Shown here: one piece after another, positions 7,077-9,630 of the stretch | Layout: the number at the start of each line of letters is the position of its first letter | Position numbering within the stretch: position 1 is the stretch's first letter | Notes under the pieces: generated by a model | Told to the model about the DNA's origin: nothing | The model's input: the letters and a program-made list of their open reading frames with translations, nothing else | Databases searched by the model: none | From: Desulfobacteraceae bacterium | Lineage (GTDB): Bacteria > Desulfobacterota > Desulfobacteria > Desulfobacterales > BuS5 | Length of the DNA: 9,630 bases | Direction of reading: 5' to 3' | NCBI GenBank assembly: GCA_030592105.1 | Contig: JAUVKE010000070.1 | Location: 1 to 9,630, forward strand | Made by a program: the position numbers and the translations under genes

Positions 7077-7222
7077 TAGTGTCTGATTAGAATCTTGCAC
7101 AGGGACGTTTCGTATTTTTGGCAAAGCAAACTTAGGAATTCAAGAAATTTATTCGGTAATAGCGGGAAAAAACAACTAAACTTCCCGTATTTTCGTTCAC
7201 TCAATTTCCTAAACGGTCACTA
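7077..7222. mobile_element. Putative 146-bp inverted-repeat element (MITE-like or IS remnant)
   Basis: The left end TAGTGTCTGATTAG (7077-7090) and the reverse complement of the right end, TAGTGACCGTTTAG (from 7209-7222), match at 11 of 14 positions. Internally, CTTAGGAATT (7130-7139) and AATTTCCTAA (7203-7212) are also nearly complementary. CGGGAA (7163-7168) pairs with TTCCCG (7182-7187) around a 13-nt loop. The segment has no coding capacity. Ends of the TAGTGTC... kind occur in several DDE insertion sequences, so it may be a non-autonomous copy or a solo remnant. I see no target-site duplication, which keeps confidence low. Confidence 0.33.
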
Positions 7223-7229
7223 CTGATTA

Positions 7230-7257
7230 TTAATAAAAGATTAATCTTATCTTAATA
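7230..7257 (+). promoter_or_regulatory. Three TTAATA-like hexamers at 11-bp spacing (PhoB/OmpR-type operator, site 2)
   Basis: TTAATA (7230-7235), TTAATC (7241-7246) and TTAATA (7252-7257) repeat with exact 11-bp spacing, as in the set at 6823-6850. A plausible -10 (TATTTA, 7267-7272) follows at about the distance seen in activator-dependent Pho-type promoters that lack a good -35. A 12-bp palindrome, AAGATTAATCTT (7237-7248), lies across the middle unit but is probably a by-product of the repeats. The next gene downstream is the PHP-domain gene. The regulator identity (PhoB, or another member of the family) is inferred from spacing only. Confidence 0.5.
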
Positions 7258-7435
7258 AACATTCTTTATTTAGTACTTGGTACTTGAGCTTATTGACTCT
7301 TTCCATATCAAGCTAAGGAATTAGGAAAACAGGCTGTTTGCAGTTTATTATTACAAAGCGCTCTCTAAAAAAAATCAGAATTTTAAAAAAAAAGCGGGGA
7401 GTAATCAATAAAGAATAAAAACGGAGTATTTGCAT

Positions 7436-8338
7436 ATGAAAGGCATATTATTAAAGGCGGATCTTCATGTTCACTCCAAATATTCGAAACGGCCTTCAGA
7501 ATGGATTCTCAGAAAAATAGGCTGTTCCGAGAGCTATACTGAACCTGAAAATCTCTATGCACTGGCGCGGAACAGAGGGATGGACCTTGTCACGATTACC
7601 GATCATAATACCTTAGCCGGAAGTCTGGAAATCGCCCACCTGGAAAACACCTTTTTAAGTGAAGAGATCACAACATATTTTCCTGAGGACCGTTGCAAAA
7701 TCCATGTCCTAGCATACGATATAACTGAAAAGCAGCACGAGGATATTTCTATTTTCAGGAGTAATATATTTGAACTCATCAAATATCTTACTCATGAAAA
7801 GATCATTTATGCTCTGGCCCATCCGCTCTTCTCAATAAATGACAGGTTGACTATTAAACATCTGGAGCAGACCGTTCTTCTGTTTAATAATTTTGAAATA
7901 AACGGTTCACGTGACGATCAGCAGAACTCTGTTCTTCAAAAAATTTTGAAAAATTTAACCCGGGCAGATATCGATTATCTCTCCAATAAATATGATTTAG
8001 AGCCTGTGGGTCATGAACCCTGGAACAAAACATTGACAGCGGGATCGGATGATCACTCCTCACTTTATATTGCCACAACCTATACTGAGGTAGAAGGAGT
8101 TTCCTCGGTAAAAGAATTTATGGCCGGGATAGAGCAAAACAGGGCTAAGGTAAATACTGTTGCACCCAGCCCCCGAACTCTTGCTCATCATTTATGCAGC
8201 ATTGCCTATCAGTTTTATTCCAACAAATTTGAACTCGACCGTTATGTCGATAAGGAACTGCTCATAAAGTTTATTGATCATACACTGATCCATTTTTCTG
8301 AAAAAAAACAGGGCTTGGAAAACGGATCCGAAAAATAG
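7436..8338 (+). CDS. PHP-domain metallohydrolase (probable N-terminal half of a PHP-glycosyltransferase protein)
   Basis: The 300-residue product shows PHP-family metal ligands in order: ADLHVHSKYS (His11, His13), VTITDHNTL, ALAHPLF, and a late GSDDH. PHP domains are metal-dependent phosphoesterases (histidinol phosphatase, polymerase-associated and others); the substrate here is unknown. I choose ATG 7436 because GGAG at 7423-7426 lies 9 nt upstream; an in-frame TTG at 7430 is too close to it. The frame ends at TAG 8336-8338. Just before, codons GAA AAA AAA form a slippery heptamer A AAA AAA at 8302-8308, and the -1 frame opens at 8302 and leads straight into the glycosyltransferase. The gene is preceded by three 11-bp TTAATA repeats. 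A phosphoesterase linked to a lipid- or polysaccharide-type GT4 enzyme suggests work on an activated sugar or glycolipid intermediate, but that is inference. Confidence 0.85.
   Translation: MKGILLKADLHVHSKYSKRPSEWILRKIGCSESYTEPENLYALARNRGMDLVTITDHNTLAGSLEIAHLENTFLSEEITTYFPEDRCKIHVLAYDITEKQHEDISIFRSNIFELIKYLTHEKIIYALAHPLFSINDRLTIKHLEQTVLLFNNFEINGSRDDQQNSVLQKILKNLTRADIDYLSNKYDLEPVGHEPWNKTLTAGSDDHSSLYIATTYTEVEGVSSVKEFMAGIEQNRAKVNTVAPSPRTLAHHLCSIAYQFYSNKFELDRYVDKELLIKFIDHTLIHFSEKKQGLENGSEK
8301..8338 (+). other. A8 tract / -1 frameshift point between PHP and glycosyltransferase frames
   Basis: The PHP frame reads TCT GAA AAA AAA CAG here, so bases 8302-8308 form A AAA AAA in the register needed for -1 tandem slippage. 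The -1 frame is closed by TGA at 8299-8301 and open from 8302. It reads TGLGKRIRKIVNSRMSGYLF directly into the glycosyltransferase. The zero frame ends 28 nt later. There is no internal Shine-Dalgarno stimulator upstream and only a tiny CGGATCCG palindrome (8323-8330) downstream, so a one-base loss in the tract (mutation or sequencing error) is at least as likely as programmed frameshifting. Confidence 0.5.
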
Positions 8339-8349
8339 TAAACAGCAGA

Positions 8350-9549
8350 ATGTCCGGGTACCTTTTCAAATCAATGCCCGAGGCAATGCGGGATATATTC
8401 CGAAAAAACGCTGCCAAAATTATCCTTGAAAGTCCAAGTATGAGAGAATTGTTAAAAGATTCCAATCATAATCTCGAAGAGATGAACAAGGCATGGTTTC
8501 AATTTGCAAATCAGATATCTGAGGAGGTTCTCAAACAGTTTGCCGATTCAATTATCAAAAGTCTTAACAGTGCAAATCTGTTTAATATTTTTCATACTAT
8601 CGGTTCTGTTGGATCACTTTATACCATGCTTGCCCCTTATTTTGTCTCATACAATCTGTTTGTCAAAAACCGGCAGTTCTGCAATTATTGCCTGGAACAT
8701 TTCAGCAGTGGCAGGAAACCAACCCGCCTGTCACAACGAAGCGCGCTCATGCAAATAAAAAAGCCAAGGCTTAATATAGCCCATTTTACTGACACATTCT
8801 ATGATATAAACGGCGTTGCCATGACACTCAAAATGCAGATGAAAATGGCTATCAAAAATAAAAAACAGCTCACAATCATTACCTGCGTTCCCGAATCAGA
8901 AATTTTAGAGCCGCCTGCCACAGCAAGGCACGAACGGACAAGTGTAATAAATTTTATGCCTGCGGGTATATTTGAAATGCCGGAGTATCCGGATATGAAA
9001 CTCTATTATCCATCATTATTAAAGATGCTTGATTACTGTTATGAACAGCAATTCAGTCATATTCATTCCGCAACTCCGGGACCAATCGGCCTGGTTGCGC
9101 TTGCCATTGCCAGTATATTGAAAATTCCTATTTATGGCACCTATCACACAGCCCTGCCTCAGTATGTAAATCATCTCACTGATGACCAATTCATGGAGGA
9201 TATTATGTGGAAATATCTTATCTGGTACTATAACCAGATGGACGCGCTGTACGTACCATCCATAGCCACTGGCAATGAACTTAAAAAAAAAGGCATCCCT
9301 AAAGAAAAGATAAGGTTTTACCCACGGGGTACTGATATTGAGCGTTTTCATCCTTCCAAAAGAAACGGGTTCTTCAGCAAAAAATTCAACGTAAGCGAGA
9401 ACGGATTCAAACTCCTTTATGTGGGCCGCATATCCAGGGAAAAGAATCTTTCCGATCTCGTGGATACATGCAAGAGTATGGCAGAGATCAGAAACGATTT
9501 CCATCTTATCATAGTGGGCAGCGACCCCTATCTTGTATATTGCAAGTAA
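8350..9549 (+). pseudogene. GT4-family glycosyltransferase, 5'-split and 3'-truncated by an insertion
   Basis: From the ATG at 8350 the frame encodes 399 residues. Residues 1 to about 137 are a helical region with a hydrophobic patch (LFNIFHTIGSVGSLYTMLAP, from about 77) that is not part of the GT fold and probably continues the linker of the PHP protein. The GT-B acceptor domain starts at RLNIAHFTDTFYDINGVA (from 140), where DTF...NGVA is typical of GT4 lipid and mannan glycosyltransferases. It continues through HIHSATPGPIG, GTYHTALP and the interdomain FYPRGTDIERFHP. The donor domain begins with LLYVGRISREKN (Lys365) and stops at LIIVGSDPYL. The E-x7-E motif and the last 100 or more residues are missing because the frame runs into an IS21-like end at 9541. 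No ribosome binding site precedes 8350. The product should be inactive. Confidence 0.8.
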
Positions 9550-9630
9550 AAAGTGTACCACTGTGTTAATTGAAAAGTATACCAGTTAATAAAATATTGT
9601 TATGCTTTTTTGTTCGCTTTATCCTCCTCC
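9541..9630. mobile_element. IS21-family insertion sequence, terminal end (partial)
   Basis: The glycosyltransferase frame ends abruptly at a sequence beginning TGCAAGTAAAAAGTGTACCA (9541-9560). AAAAAGTGTACCACT (9548-9562) recurs 24 bp later as GAAAAGTATACCAGT (9572-9586), with 12 of 15 matches. Multiple spaced copies of an AAAAGTGTACCA-type motif next to a TG tip are typical of IS21-family ends, where the IstA transposase binds. On the minus strand a frame enters from the right edge (EEDKANKKA then TAA at 9602-9600) and could be the tail of an element-encoded protein. The exact tip, the target duplication and the transposase genes are outside the window or uncertain. Confidence 0.62.

Larger units (their letters stand above)
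7064..7435. other. Non-coding regulatory interval between the small gene and the PHP gene
   Basis: I see no credible gene in these 372 nt. They contain a 146-bp inverted-repeat-bounded segment (7077-7222), the second set of 11-bp TTAATA repeats (7230-7257), a tandem GTACTTG pair (7273-7286), the second copy of a 13-bp repeat (TACTTGAGCTTAT, 7281-7293; first copy 6744-6756), and a very A-rich leader before the PHP start. The long leader (about 160 nt after the repeats) shows no riboswitch or terminator that I can recognise. Confidence 0.6.

Noticed and set aside
7163..7187. CGGGAA/TTCCCG hairpin as a terminator for the small gene
   Set aside because: The stem has only 6 bp and a 13-nt loop, with no real T tract after it (TATTTTCG). 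It is better seen as part of the inverted-repeat segment.
7237..7248. Perfect 12-bp palindrome AAGATTAATCTT as a dimeric repressor site
   Set aside because: It is fully explained by the overlap of the 11-bp direct repeats, and the other promoter with the same repeats lacks it.
7430..7432. TTG as the start of the PHP gene
   Set aside because: GGAG at 7423-7426 is only 3 nt away; ATG 7436 has proper 9-nt spacing and matches the family start.
9019..9561. 180-codon minus-strand frame opposite the glycosyltransferase
   Set aside because: The plus strand carries unmistakable GT4 motifs. The antisense frame starts inside the putative IS end and has no family signal.

Overview
The window looks like a low-GC, strictly anaerobic bacterium, most likely a sulfate-reducing Desulfobacterota (Desulfobacteraceae-like). 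That is an inference from three things: the oxygen-independent (cbi-type) cobalamin pathway with a fused cbiET, the selenium/sulfur-associated yedF, and the PHP plus glycosyltransferase pair. No taxonomic marker gene is present.

Region 1 (1-5815, + strand) is a tightly packed anaerobic adenosylcobalamin operon: the 3' end of cbiA, then cbiC, cbiD, cbiET, cbiF, cbiG and cbiH. Every junction except cbiC-cbiD overlaps: 11, 4, 1, 4 and 106 nt in order. In pathway order, CbiH and CbiF methylate C17 and C11, CbiG opens the delta-lactone, CbiD methylates C1, CbiE/CbiT methylate C5 and C15 and decarboxylate, CbiC migrates the C11 methyl to C12, and CbiA amidates a and c. cbiL, cbiJ, a cobaltochelatase and the later steps are not in the window.

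Region 2 (5845-6755, - strand) holds an intact yedF (TusA-like plus DsrE-like domains). Behind it are two broken remnants: about 25 N-terminal residues of a YjiM-type double-cubane-cluster reductase, and a tail resembling the end of a DUF1858-type domain. This reads as a partly deleted selenium/sulfur redox cluster.

Region 3 (6753-7435) is AT-rich and mostly non-coding but well structured. It has a 50-codon TTG-start gene for a one-helix membrane protein, a 146-bp piece bounded by imperfect inverted repeats, and two sets of three TTAATA-like hexamers spaced exactly 11 bp apart. One set lies upstream of the small gene and the other upstream of the PHP gene. This spacing is typical of tandem binding by OmpR/PhoB-family response regulators, so the two + strand units may be co-regulated.

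Region 4 (7436-9630, + strand) encodes a PHP-domain metallohydrolase and a GT4 glycosyltransferase. They appear to be halves of one ancestral protein: the reading frame changes by -1 at an A8 tract that forms a slippery A AAA AAA heptamer, and the second half has no ribosome binding site. The glycosyltransferase is then cut off inside its donor-binding domain by what looks like the end of an IS21-family insertion sequence (from about 9541). The locus is therefore probably inactivated or decaying in this genome, although its promoter architecture survives.
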